Source of the DNA: Acinetobacter tandoii DSM 14970 = CIP 107469 | Lineage (GTDB): Bacteria; Pseudomonadota; Gammaproteobacteria; Pseudomonadales; Moraxellaceae | Assembly: GCF_000400735.1 (NCBI RefSeq) | Contig: NZ_KE007367.1 | Coordinates: 645,882 to 709,881 of the forward strand | Direction of reading: 5' to 3' | DNA length: 64,000 nt | Shown here: positions 19,184-27,809 of the stretch, piece after piece | How the letters are laid out: every line of letters begins with the position of its first letter | How positions within the stretch are numbered: position 1 is the stretch's first letter | The notes under the pieces: model-generated | The model's input: the letters and a program-made list of their open reading frames with translations, nothing else | Databases searched by the model: none | Told to the model about the DNA's origin: nothing | Translations under genes and position numbers: made by a program

Positions 19184-19984
19184 CTAGTTCAGATGAAAGC
19201 TTAGAGTTTGTCCATCATCAGGAATATAGACACGATCTTTTTCCCCAATTTCGGTAACAAGATTTTGAATATCAGCTCTTTTCACTGGGCAGTGATTTAA
19301 CGCCTCAAAATGATTTGCAATCACATGCTTTGGGGAAAGTTGAATGAATTTTCTAACTTCACTTTCAGTCATTAAAATGGGTTTCCCAACATCCATTTGT
19401 GCTTCGCCTGCCGCCACAACAGTAATATCTGGATTAAACTGAAAAATCGCAGTTTTTACATCCTCAGTGAGTACGGTATCACCACTGATGTAAATTGATG
19501 GTTCATTCGGTAGATCCAGAAAAAAGCCACAACCATTCGCCATAAATTTACTGATCCAACCATGCCCATGCTTCGCAGGGACAGCAACAAGGCGACCACC
19601 CAAAAACTGGATTTCTTTCCAATGCTCAATTCCTGCCTGAACATTTAGACCCAGATTTTTCAGGTAAGGTGCATCATGACTAAACGTATATACAGGAATT
19701 TGTTTATCCGCTAAAAACTTCTCTCCAGTTCGATCTAAATGATCGGTATGCTGGAATGCTCTGATATTGAAGGTTTGGCTGTGAGTAATAAAACAATGCG
19801 TGACTTTATCTAAAAGTTCCGCTGCATTGTCGGTAAGTTCAACCAACGGATTTTTCTCAGCCTTAAATTTCACATAGGAAAATGCAGGGAGAGAACCTTT
19901 TTTACCTAACATTGGGTCAATAAGAATGAAATTATTCCCAGTTTCAATGATAAAAGTAGCACTACGTAAATGATGAATGTTCAT
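19184..19984 (-). CDS. Metallo-beta-lactamase-fold hydrolase (UlaG/RomA-like)
   Basis: About 266 residues from the ATG at 19984; an in-frame TTG five codons earlier is less likely. The N-terminus NIHHLRSATFIIETGNNFILIDP is a typical MBL first strand pair. The metal-binding region HTDHLDRTG near residue 100, later GHGWISKF and ISGDTVLTEDV, and the C-terminal ANHFEALNHC are UlaG-like. The usual compact THxHxDH is stretched here: THSQ is separated from HTDHLD by about eight residues. Members hydrolyse phosphodiesters, lactones or related bonds; the substrate is unknown. The gene is unlinked in function to its neighbours. Confidence 0.78.
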   Translation of the reverse strand: MNIHHLRSATFIIETGNNFILIDPMLGKKGSLPAFSYVKFKAEKNPLVELTDNAAELLDKVTHCFITHSQTFNIRAFQHTDHLDRTGEKFLADKQIPVYTFSHDAPYLKNLGLNVQAGIEHWKEIQFLGGRLVAVPAKHGHGWISKFMANGCGFFLDLPNEPSIYISGDTVLTEDVKTAIFQFNPDITVVAAGEAQMDVGKPILMTESEVRKFIQLSPKHVIANHFEALNHCPVKRADIQNLVTEIGEKDRVYIPDDGQTLSFHLN

Positions 19985-20331
19985 TGTAAAGTCTGTCAAT
20001 TTTATTGCTATAAAGTAGAAATATGACCTTACAATGACTTTACCAAATGGTGCAATAACGCTTTTGGGTTATATTTTGCTAAATTAAACAAAAACTGACT
20101 TTGTCCATGTGAAGTGAACTTATGTCAAAGTTGATAAGATCTGTCCTCGCTCTCTTCGGATACCCAATTTGAATCTACTAAATGCAGTTTGAGTGAGGAA
20201 TTTCATTGGACACAGAGGAATTGTCCATCCCGATTTAGCCACTCCATAATTAATAATCTGGAGTGGTTTTATTGTGAAAGCATATAGGTAGATTTATGAT
20301 ATTTAGCTAGGTCATTAATTTTTTTCTAAAG
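19985..20331. other. Intergenic region with possible small RNA
   Basis: About 345 bases upstream of the metallo-hydrolase and downstream of the small protein gene, with no coding frame I trust. It contains CTTTG...CAAAG and TGGACA/TGTCCA pairings and ends with a good terminator hairpin pointing to the plus strand at 20239-20270, although no plus-strand gene precedes it. This is the arrangement expected for a small RNA gene, but the promoter is not evident. Confidence 0.3.
20239..20270 (+). terminator. Orphan intrinsic terminator
   Basis: Perfect 8-bp stem CCACTCCA / TGGAGTGG with a 12-base loop, followed by TTTTATT on the plus strand. Both flanking genes are on the minus strand, so it does not end a known coding transcript. 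Confidence 0.55.
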
Positions 20332-20670
20332 TTAAATATTGGACAGTGCCGTAATATGTTCAGAAAAGCTAGTTTCCTTGCCAGCAGCATTAACATGGTT
20401 GAAATAGTCATACCAACCACTCGCTTTAATACCAGCAAGTAACACATCACGAATTTCTTCGTTAGGGAAATGCCAAATTCCTAAAAATTGATGCTCGCTA
20501 CTTTGATCAACATTAGAGTCAATTTGTGTGAGTGTTAATGCTTTAACACCAAGGTCTGATAATTTGCCCATTGCAGCTCCAACATTATTTAAATATTGGG
20601 TACGCTCATCTAATGATAATGCTTTCCAAGCTGAATTAGGGGTATAGAGTTCGATCAAATACTGATTCAT
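20332..20670 (-). CDS. Small conserved protein, DUF6616-like
   Basis: 112 residues, no signal peptide or membrane segment. The pattern MNQYLIELYTPNSAWKALS, DERTQYLNNVGAAMGKL and ASGWYDYFNHVNAAG resembles small ferredoxin-like-fold proteins grouped, as I recall, under DUF6616; this is from memory and unverified. It starts two bases after the stop of the MarR gene, so the two are one transcript and the protein is probably under that regulator. Function unknown. Confidence 0.7.
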   Translation of the reverse strand: MNQYLIELYTPNSAWKALSLDERTQYLNNVGAAMGKLSDLGVKALTLTQIDSNVDQSSEHQFLGIWHFPNEEIRDVLLAGIKASGWYDYFNHVNAAGKETSFSEHITALSNI

Positions 20671-20672
20671 AA

Positions 20673-21164
20673 TTATTCCTTGTGATGAAGATTATTGGAA
20701 ACCTTTGTTAATAATTGGGTTAACTGTTTGTGCTCTTGTGTAGATAAATTCCCAAATATTTTTGCAATCCAACGGCTATGCTGATCAAATACATTTTTAG
20801 CCATAGACTCCCCTTTCAATGTAAGTCTAACTTTGAGAGCACGGCGGTCTTCTGTATCAGCATGTCGTTCTACCAACCCTTCACGCTCTAAACCATCAAG
20901 TAGACCTGTAACTGTTGATCGGGTGATACCTGCTTGCTCAGCTAAAGTCTTCGGTGCTATTTCTTGATTTGCTGCATCAAGTAAAAATAACAAAATAAAC
21001 CGTCCTTCAGATAAACCATGGATAGAGAGTTGGTCTGCACAATCTTTATCTATATGTGAAGCAAGAGAAAGTGTCAAAAAGCACAGCTCAATACTTTTAA
21101 TATCAGGAAGTTGACGTTTATTTGCTTCACTTAGAAGCACTTGGTATTTTTTATCAAGAGGCAT
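20673..21164 (-). CDS. MarR-family transcriptional regulator
   Basis: 163 residues with a winged helix-turn-helix in the middle (about 65-135). The recognition helix is in TLAEQAGITRSTVTGLLDGL and the wing in RHADTEDRRALKVRLTLKG, both classic MarR. The N- and C-terminal helices (about 20-60 and 135-160) form the dimer interface. It is first gene of a two-gene operon with the DUF6616-like gene and is probably autoregulated through the imperfect palindrome at 21181-21198. The ligand is unknown. Confidence 0.88.
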   Translation of the reverse strand: MPLDKKYQVLLSEANKRQLPDIKSIELCFLTLSLASHIDKDCADQLSIHGLSEGRFILLFLLDAANQEIAPKTLAEQAGITRSTVTGLLDGLEREGLVERHADTEDRRALKVRLTLKGESMAKNVFDQHSRWIAKIFGNLSTQEHKQLTQLLTKVSNNLHHKE

Positions 21165-21180
21165 TTAGTTAGTCACAAAA

Positions 21181-21198
21181 TAGTAAGTCAGCTAACTA
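21181..21198. promoter_or_regulatory. Candidate MarR operator
   Basis: TAGTAAGTCAGCTAACTA is an 18-bp imperfect palindrome (7 of 9 positions symmetric), ending 17 bases upstream of the MarR start codon. Another TAGTTAG lies next to it at 21166-21172. Size and position fit MarR autoregulation. Confidence 0.4.
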
Positions 21199-21368
21199 TA
21201 TTGGTATCTATGTAATATTGTCAATATTAGATTTGAGTTAAACAAAAATTAATTTAATAGGTCTTTTCGACATAATATAAAACCTACATGCCTCTGAATC
21301 GCTAGGAAAAACATGAGATATGATTCTCCTAACCCCCATAAACAATAGGTTTTATACCATTCACTTAT

Positions 21369-21806
21369 CTAAAGTTTGAGTTCATATTTAATTTTTGCAC
21401 AGACCTTTAAAGTCGAATCCACTTCATTTTCATTCAGATTGAGTTTGCACTTAGTATCGTGGAAGATTTTCGCAACAGGATCTTTTAAATTCTGACCAGA
21501 TTCAGTTAATGAAATATATTTTCGACGACGGTCGAGCGTGTCCACTGATATAACAACAAAACCCGCTTTTTCAAGTCGTTTTATGATTGGGGTAAGTGAA
21601 CCAAGATCAAACAGCGTTTGTTCACTCAATTCGCTAGATGACAAGTGATTTTGATTCCAAAGAGCAGCCAACACCAAAAGTTGAGGATATGTTATTCCAA
21701 GTTCAGATAATGGTTTGGTGTAGTTTCGCATCATAGCATTCGTCGTCGAATACAGTGTAAAACAGAGCATTTTGTCAAAATTAAATGTATCTAGCATCGA
21801 ACTCAT
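21369..21806 (-). CDS. OhrR-type MarR regulator, last gene of the biosynthetic operon
   Basis: 145 residues. The N-terminus DKMLCFTLYSTTNAMMRNY places a Cys at residue 15, with a nearby Tyr and the GITYPQLLVLAALW helix, matching the peroxide-sensing OhrR group in which that Cys is oxidised to release DNA. The helix-turn-helix is at about 55-100 (SSELSEQTLFDLGSLTPIIKRL; RRRKYISLTESG). It begins 20 bases after the hemE-like stop on the same strand, so it closes the six-gene operon. It may repress the operon through the palindrome at 27816-27851. That link is an inference, and the palindrome is not the classical Bacillus OhrR site. Confidence 0.8.
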   Translation of the reverse strand: MSSMLDTFNFDKMLCFTLYSTTNAMMRNYTKPLSELGITYPQLLVLAALWNQNHLSSSELSEQTLFDLGSLTPIIKRLEKAGFVVISVDTLDRRRKYISLTESGQNLKDPVAKIFHDTKCKLNLNENEVDSTLKVCAKIKYELKL

Positions 21807-21825
21807 CTGTTATGTCCTGAAAAAA

Positions 21826-22890
21826 TTAAAAACGATGAACAGCCTCAATTAACACGGACACCGAATCTGGGTTTGTTTCCTTCGAAATTCCATGCCCCAA
21901 GTTAAACACAAAACCTGTATCATCTTTTTGTTTTCCATAAAAAGATGTCATGACTTTATTCACTTCGTTTTGAATTACAGAATCATGGGCAAGTAATACT
22001 GCGGGGTCGAGATTACCCTGCAAGGCAACTCTAGAACCCACTCGCTGACGTGCTAAATCCAGATCAGTCATCCAGTCGAGTCCTAAAGCATTAGCTCCAC
22101 ATCCTGCCATTTCTTCAAGCCATTGACCACCTCCTTTTGTAAAGACAATTGAAGGAACTGAACGCACACCTAACTGGTTTTTTAAACTATCTAAAATAAA
22201 GGTAATGTACCTGAGAGAAAATTCTTGATAAGCAGCTCGACTTAGTAACCCTCCCCACGTATCAAAAATCATGATGGCCTGTGCGCCAGCCTCCACCTGA
22301 CATTTAAGATGCTGTACAACGGCTTTGGCATTTTTTTCTAGTAATTGATGTAAGATTTTAGGGTTGCTATAAAGCACACTTTTTATCGTTATAAAATCTT
22401 TTGAACCCTGTCCCTCAATCATGTAACAGGCCAATGTCCACGGACTACCAGAAAAACCAATCAGTGGAACTTGACCATTGAGCTCATGACGGCATTGGCT
22501 GACTGTTTGATAGACGTAAGATAAAGATTCATGGGAAGGAATCTCTAAATTATTGATCGCTTGTTCAGAACGTATAGGGTTTTTGAATTTAGGTCCATGA
22601 TTTTCTTGAAAATATAAACCTAAACCCATTGCATCAGGAATAGTCAAAATATCAGAAAATACAATTGCTGCATCTAAATCATAACGTCGAATAGGCTGCA
22701 AAGTTACTTCAGTTGCATAGTCAGGTGTTTTCATTAAATTAATGAAATTTCCTGCCATTTTACGTACTGCTCGATATTCAGGAAGATAGCGCCCAGCTTG
22801 GCGCATCATCCAGATTGGTGTTCGATCTACGGGTTGTTTTTGTAAGGCTCTAATAAAATTAGTATTTTTAAGCGGTGCAAAGTTTGTCAT
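21826..22890 (-). CDS. Uroporphyrinogen decarboxylase homologue (HemE-like, probable paralogue)
   Basis: 354 residues, full length for UroD. The substrate-anchoring motif TPIWMMRQAGRYLPEYR (about 24-40), SDILTIPDAMGLGLYF (about 79-94), GFSGSPWTLACYMIEG, FTKGGGQWLE and NLGHGI are all intact, so catalytic function looks preserved. UroD decarboxylates four acetate groups of uroporphyrinogen III in heme synthesis. Here the gene sits inside a non-heme operon, 29 bases after an epimerase gene. It differs at many positions from the Acinetobacter hemE sequence as I remember it, so it is probably a second copy. It could be a pathway enzyme, a resistant duplicate, or the only hemE; a genome search would decide. 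Confidence 0.85.
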   Translation of the reverse strand: MTNFAPLKNTNFIRALQKQPVDRTPIWMMRQAGRYLPEYRAVRKMAGNFINLMKTPDYATEVTLQPIRRYDLDAAIVFSDILTIPDAMGLGLYFQENHGPKFKNPIRSEQAINNLEIPSHESLSYVYQTVSQCRHELNGQVPLIGFSGSPWTLACYMIEGQGSKDFITIKSVLYSNPKILHQLLEKNAKAVVQHLKCQVEAGAQAIMIFDTWGGLLSRAAYQEFSLRYITFILDSLKNQLGVRSVPSIVFTKGGGQWLEEMAGCGANALGLDWMTDLDLARQRVGSRVALQGNLDPAVLLAHDSVIQNEVNKVMTSFYGKQKDDTGFVFNLGHGISKETNPDSVSVLIEAVHRF

Positions 22891-22918
22891 TTGAGACTCT
22901 AATTATATAGATAAGGAT

Positions 22919-23596
22919 TTAGCTAATTCGATTATGATTCGCAGCATTTTTCATTTCTGAAATAGCTTCTTGATAATTAGAAGTATTGAAAATCGCCGTT
23001 CCAGCTACGAATGTATCTGCGCCCCATTTAGCAATTTCAGCGATATTGCTCGCATTCACGCCACCATCCACTTCAAGACGAATATTTCTACCACTTGAAT
23101 CGATTAACTTTCGTGCCTCAGCAATTTTAGGAAGAACAGCAGGTATAAATTTTTGTCCGCCAAATCCTGGATTTACTGACATAATGAGCATTAAATCGAT
23201 TTTATCCATAAGGTACTTGCATGAATCAAGCGAAGTAGCTGGGTTGAACACCAAACCAGCTTTGCATCCTAAGTCTTTAATGAGCTGAATTGAACGATCT
23301 AAATGAATAGTGGCATCAGGGTGAATAGAGATATAGTTTGCACCCGCTTTTGCAAAATCAACGATCAAGGAATCCACGGGTGAAGCCATTAAATGCACAT
23401 CGATCGGTGCTTGAATTCCTTCAGATCTAAGTGCAGAACAAACTTGGGCCCCCATGGTTAAGTTGGGAACATAGTGATTGTCCATAATATCAAGGTGAAT
23501 CATATTTGCACCAGAATCTAATACCGACTTCACTTCTTCACCTAAACGGGCGAAATTTGCTGCTAGAATTGAGGGAGCAATCCAAATGTCATTCAT
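22919..23596 (-). CDS. rpe: Ribulose-phosphate 3-epimerase family protein (probable paralogue)
   Basis: 225 residues, a complete TIM barrel. The motifs are [16 protein letters not shown], the metal-binding [18 protein letters not shown] (His and Asp ligands), [35 protein letters not shown] and [12 protein letters not shown], all conserved for RPE, which interconverts D-ribulose 5-phosphate and D-xylulose 5-phosphate. The start ATGAATGAC at 23596 follows the hydrolase stop by 28 bases, so it is in the operon. Why a pentose-phosphate enzyme should be here is unclear. It may be a second copy or may act on another phosphosugar. Confidence 0.85.
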   Translation of the reverse strand: MNDIWIAPSILAANFARLGEEVKSVLDSGANMIHLDIMDNHYVPNLTMGAQVCSALRSEGIQAPIDVHLMASPVDSLIVDFAKAGANYISIHPDATIHLDRSIQLIKDLGCKAGLVFNPATSLDSCKYLMDKIDLMLIMSVNPGFGGQKFIPAVLPKIAEARKLIDSSGRNIRLEVDGGVNASNIAEIAKWGADTFVAGTAIFNTSNYQEAISEMKNAANHNRIS

Positions 23597-23624
23597 ATAA
23601 AGAGCCTAAATATAAAAATAGTTA

Positions 23625-24542
23625 TCAATGATTTGCAAAAGAGGATTTGATATCCAAAATCATCTCGTGACTTAAGTTTTCTAAATGTAAGTGATGACCA
23701 CCTTCGTACCAGCTTACTTTTGCATTTTTTGCTAAATACTGTGATTTTGAATGAAATTTATCACCAACAAATAAACCGTTTGTTCCAAGCAGAATAGTCA
23801 AAGGACAATCAATTTGGTTTAGAAAGCGACCAGCTTGTTCATCAGTTAACTGAATTGGTTCGGGTATAGTAAGTCGAGGATCATGTCGCCACCGATAGCC
23901 TGATTCGACTGCTCGAAGATCACGTTCTGCAAGACGTCTGGCACTGTCTAAAGAGATAAATCCACCAACTACTTTCTGGCGGGTTTTCACTGCAACTTCC
24001 ATACTTGAAAACAGAGGTTGGTTCTTTTCTGAAAAACCGTTGAGTTTGGTCAAATGTGCCATTTCAGAGAGTCGAAGTGATGTTTTCAAATGCCGTACGA
24101 CATCTTCAGCCGAGACAGTAAAAGGAGCTCCCATACCATCAATGAAAACTATGCGTTTTATTCCTTTACTAATGGTATTTAAAATTGATGCAACACCCGT
24201 ACCCATTGAATGAGCCAAAATAGAATAACTGTTCCACCCCATTTTTCTGACAAAGATAGATAATTCAATTGCATAATCCCATAAGTAATATGCGTGATTT
24301 GGTTTTCTATGATCTGATTTACCGTGTCCAGCTAGGTCAGGAGCCACAACATAGTAGTGATCTAAGTAGGGAGCTATTCGTGAGAATGATGCACAATTGT
24401 CCAACCACCCATGTATTGCTAGAATTGGGGGATTTTTTTCATCCCCCCAAGTTTTCACTGCTAAGTCCAAGCCATTCACATTCATCGTGAATTCACGCTC
24501 TATAGCAGGTAAAACTTTAGAAGTTAAGCTCATCATATTCAT
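23625..24542 (-). CDS. Alpha/beta hydrolase of the decarboxylase-ACP operon
   Basis: 305 residues. The fold marks are HGWLDNCASF (oxyanion region, about 44-53), PDLAGHGKSD, the nucleophile elbow AHSMGTG with Ser112, a cap region (about 140-225) and a C-terminal GGHHLHLE with the catalytic His. No signal peptide, so cytosolic. It lies 43 bases after the ligase gene. In a pathway that works on carrier-bound acyl groups, such a hydrolase is a plausible thioesterase that releases the product, but esterase or repair roles fit the sequence equally. The same trio of decarboxylase, AMP ligase and hydrolase is also known near exosortase A systems; no exosortase is seen here. Confidence 0.82.
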   Translation of the reverse strand: MNMMSLTSKVLPAIEREFTMNVNGLDLAVKTWGDEKNPPILAIHGWLDNCASFSRIAPYLDHYYVVAPDLAGHGKSDHRKPNHAYYLWDYAIELSIFVRKMGWNSYSILAHSMGTGVASILNTISKGIKRIVFIDGMGAPFTVSAEDVVRHLKTSLRLSEMAHLTKLNGFSEKNQPLFSSMEVAVKTRQKVVGGFISLDSARRLAERDLRAVESGYRWRHDPRLTIPEPIQLTDEQAGRFLNQIDCPLTILLGTNGLFVGDKFHSKSQYLAKNAKVSWYEGGHHLHLENLSHEMILDIKSSFANH

Positions 24543-24585
24543 ATCGTTTTCTGTTTAAATTAAGTCTCGACGAATTAAATAACTT

Positions 24586-26178
24586 TTAAACAGCGACATC
24601 TGATCTTGAGGTTGTTTCGGCAGCTAATTCGCTCTCAATAATTTGTTTTAAGTGGATTAAATCAAATTTACCGTTTGGAGTGCGGGGAAACGAATTCAAG
24701 AATCTGATCGTATTGGGAACTTGATGAGGTTCCAAATCATTTCTGCATTTTCCTAATAGCTCAAGCTCGTTAATATTTTCATTATCAGCTATTTGAATAA
24801 AAGCATGTAAGGTGCCACCTAAGTTCTCATCTTCAATGCCAACGACAGCAGCCGATTCAATGTTAGGCAAACTATAGAAATAATTTTCAATTTCAACAGG
24901 GCTAACTTTCATACCACGAGATTTGATAACGTGATCTGTGCGACCACGGAAGTACAAGTAACCATCTTCATCAATAAGGCCCAAATCGCCAGTATGTAAG
25001 ACATATTCATTAGGCAAAGGTCCTGGTTTGAGTTTTTCTTGGGTCGCTTTAGTATCGCGCCAGTACCCTGCCATAACAGTTGCACCACGTATCACAAGTT
25101 CGCCGATTTGGTTTGGCTTATTAATTTTGTTTCCATGAGAATCCACTAACCACATTTCTGTATTGGGAATTGCGATACCAACACTATCAGGTTTCTTGTC
25201 TATTTGGTCTGGTGGGAGATATGTGCAGCGCTTACACTCCGTTAACCCATACATAGAGAATATTTCTGCGTTCGGAAAGAGTAATTTCATCTGCTGGATG
25301 TGATGAGATTTCAGTGCTGCACCAGTGTTTGTTACTATTCGGACATCAGGAAAGGTAACGCCTGATCGATGTGAATACTCATAGAGAAGTGATAGCATCG
25401 TAGGAACAAATGGAATGACCGTTATCTTATGCTGTTTTATTTTTTTAATTAAAAATAACGGCCATGTAAGTTCCTGTTCGAGAAATAACGTTGCACCTTT
25501 ACTCATAGACATAATCATTTGGTAAAGACCATAGTCAAACGATAATGGCAGTGAACAAAGAATATGATCTGATTCTTGATAACCTAGATAAGTATTCAAT
25601 GAATCTAATGCTGCACACATGTTTCTATGTGTCAGCATTACACCTTTGGGTGTTCCAGTTGAGCCAGACGTATAAACAATGGCTGCTAAATCAATGTCGA
25701 GAATATTATTATTCAGATATTCTACTTCATTGTAAGAAGTTGCTAGCTCCCATGAATCTACATCAGGATTCACTACTGAATTGGTAACAACAACACTTTT
25801 AAATAGAATACTTTTAGATGCTACAGATACATCTTGAAACTTTTGATCATTGGTGATCAAAATGGAAGCCTGAGAATTATCGATAATATAATTTAATTTA
25901 TCGGCGGTTGTGTCTAAGCCTACATTACATACAACATAGCCCGCTTTCAGTACGCCCCAAAAAGCAATAATAGTTTCTACTTTATTTCCTAAACAAAGTA
26001 CTACTCTATCACCACGATGAAGACCCTGTGCTTGTAAATAGCCACTTAAGCGCGAAGACAATTCATCAATCTTGCCGTAAGAATGGGAGATTCCATTCTC
26101 CACAACTGCTACCTTTTCGGCATATTGTCGTGCGATATAAGGTAAGGTGTGATGCAGCAAAACATTACACATTTGCAT
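24586..26178 (-). CDS. AMP-forming acyl/aminoacyl ligase of the decarboxylase-ACP operon
   Basis: 530 residues, ANL superfamily. The ATP-binding P-loop VYTSGSTGTPKG is at about 169-179. It is followed by MYGLTECKR, HTGDLGLIDEDGYLYFRGR with the hinge, SRGMKVSPVEIE, and the catalytic Lys near 504 in RTPNGKFD. These show a complete adenylating and thiolating enzyme. Its start, with AAGGAG seven bases upstream, overlaps the decarboxylase gene by 14 bases, so the two are translationally coupled. The natural acceptor is probably the carrier domain at the end of that decarboxylase. The acid or amino acid activated is not evident from the sequence. Confidence 0.85.
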   Translation of the reverse strand: MQMCNVLLHHTLPYIARQYAEKVAVVENGISHSYGKIDELSSRLSGYLQAQGLHRGDRVVLCLGNKVETIIAFWGVLKAGYVVCNVGLDTTADKLNYIIDNSQASILITNDQKFQDVSVASKSILFKSVVVTNSVVNPDVDSWELATSYNEVEYLNNNILDIDLAAIVYTSGSTGTPKGVMLTHRNMCAALDSLNTYLGYQESDHILCSLPLSFDYGLYQMIMSMSKGATLFLEQELTWPLFLIKKIKQHKITVIPFVPTMLSLLYEYSHRSGVTFPDVRIVTNTGAALKSHHIQQMKLLFPNAEIFSMYGLTECKRCTYLPPDQIDKKPDSVGIAIPNTEMWLVDSHGNKINKPNQIGELVIRGATVMAGYWRDTKATQEKLKPGPLPNEYVLHTGDLGLIDEDGYLYFRGRTDHVIKSRGMKVSPVEIENYFYSLPNIESAAVVGIEDENLGGTLHAFIQIADNENINELELLGKCRNDLEPHQVPNTIRFLNSFPRTPNGKFDLIHLKQIIESELAAETTSRSDVAV

Positions 26179-27766
26179 GACACTGCTCCTTCATCTCAAC
26201 TTGATTAAAGCGGTTTTTTTCAGCTTCGATATAAGATGCAAGTGTTTCAATTGTATTGAAGTGCTTAGGTTCTATCGTTTCTGGATTAACAAAGAAATGT
26301 TCGATTTGATCTTCTAAAGCGACCAATACTTCTACAGAAGAAAGTGAATCAATCCCCAAATCGTCACGAAGATGAGAGTTTGCAAGAATAGTTTTGTCTT
26401 GAGGTAATTTTAGAATTTTACTAACAATAGTGGCAACGATACGCTGTGTGTCATCTGTAATGACTTCATTATGCTTTTCTTCAGTAATGACTTTGTTTTG
26501 TCCTAGCAGTTGCTCTAATGAAATATCGGTGTGCATCGAAATAATATCTTCAACTGTATCTCTATAACGTACTAAGTTTAGATTTCCATTTGAGTACAGA
26601 ACTTCTGCTGGATAGCCATGACCGTGAAATAATATTGGGGAAGCCGTAGCCCCATAAGCACCAGATGATAAGACTGCAAGAAGATCGCCAGATTTTAATT
26701 TTTCAAGTTTTATATCTTTTGCTAATAAGTCGTCAGGATTACATAATGGTCCAGAAACATGGTAGGTTTCAATTTCATCTGATTTTTGATTAGTAACTTT
26801 AATAATCTCAAAATTTCGTTTTAAAACCTGACCAGAACCTACAGCTGCTGAATGGCAGTTTGTTCCACCATCGGTTACGGCGAAATTTTTGCCATGGTTT
26901 TGCTTGATATTATCAACAGTTACTAACAGAGCCGCACTTTTACCAGCAATGAAACGTCCTGACTCCATAATGATGCGAGTTTTAGGATGTTTCTTGTGAA
27001 AGTCATTGAATAAAGGATGTAATAATCTTGTTAATTCTTTGATGTCTAGATCTTTTTCATTTTCATAATACTTAATACCTAGACCACCACCAACATCAAC
27101 CATCATCATGTCTAATCCATACAGACGTGAAATAGTTTCAAATAGCTCCAAAACATATTTTGAATTGTCGTAGATAGACTGTGCATCTAAAATTTTCGTT
27201 CCATTATAAACATGGAGTCCTTTTAGATGAATGTTAGGAAGTTTTGCGTAACTCCCCATTTTTTTTACGGCCGTTTCTTCTTCAATACCAAAATGTGTTG
27301 GTCTCCCCCCCATTTTCCATGGAGAACCAGATGCTGAGAAATTCGGATTAATACGTATTGCTACTGGCGCTAAAACCCCCATTTTTGAAGCTAAATCTGA
27401 TAATTTTTCGAGTTCTTCTTCAGATTCAACAACAATAGCAAAAATATTTAATTCTAAAGCGCGTCTATGTTCTTCTTCTTTTTTCATTGGCCCCAAGAAA
27501 ATTATATTTTGAGGGTTCACACCCGCTTTTATTGCAATTTCTAGTTCAGTTAAAGAACATACTTCGGTGTTCCCACCGTAAGACTTGATTAATTTAACAA
27601 CCGATAAGTTAGGATTAACTTTGAGAGCATAAAAAATATCAACACATTCTGGTAATGCATTTCTTAGTTCTTGAAAGCTGCTTTTCAACTGGCTTTCATC
27701 ATAAATATACGTTGGTGTCCCAAAATTTTTCTTTACTTTCAATAAAGTATCTAGAGATAGATTCAT
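26165..27766 (-). CDS. Fold-III PLP decarboxylase fused to an acyl carrier protein domain
   Basis: 533 residues from the ATG at 27766; a TTG-started extension to 27838 runs through the promoter palindrome and is unlikely. The decarboxylase part (about 1-410) has the PLP Lys49 in FYALKVNPN, LHVYNGTK, the phosphate-binding DVGGGLGIKYY, IMESGRFIAGKS, GPLCNPDDLL and SSGAYGATASP, as in diaminopimelate/ornithine decarboxylases. ESGR replaces the usual EPGR. A linker leads to an ACP-like domain (about 445-520) with DDLGIDSLSSVEVL, whose Ser near 474 would carry phosphopantetheine. BtrK of butirosin synthesis decarboxylates a glutamyl group held on the separate ACP BtrI; this protein joins both parts in one chain. 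It is first gene of the operon. Confidence 0.85.
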   Translation of the reverse strand: MNLSLDTLLKVKKNFGTPTYIYDESQLKSSFQELRNALPECVDIFYALKVNPNLSVVKLIKSYGGNTEVCSLTELEIAIKAGVNPQNIIFLGPMKKEEEHRRALELNIFAIVVESEEELEKLSDLASKMGVLAPVAIRINPNFSASGSPWKMGGRPTHFGIEEETAVKKMGSYAKLPNIHLKGLHVYNGTKILDAQSIYDNSKYVLELFETISRLYGLDMMMVDVGGGLGIKYYENEKDLDIKELTRLLHPLFNDFHKKHPKTRIIMESGRFIAGKSAALLVTVDNIKQNHGKNFAVTDGGTNCHSAAVGSGQVLKRNFEIIKVTNQKSDEIETYHVSGPLCNPDDLLAKDIKLEKLKSGDLLAVLSSGAYGATASPILFHGHGYPAEVLYSNGNLNLVRYRDTVEDIISMHTDISLEQLLGQNKVITEEKHNEVITDDTQRIVATIVSKILKLPQDKTILANSHLRDDLGIDSLSSVEVLVALEDQIEHFFVNPETIEPKHFNTIETLASYIEAEKNRFNQVEMKEQCHANV

Positions 27767-27809
27767 TTCTAAAAATTCCAATAATTTGTACTTATATAAT
27801 TCGGGCACT

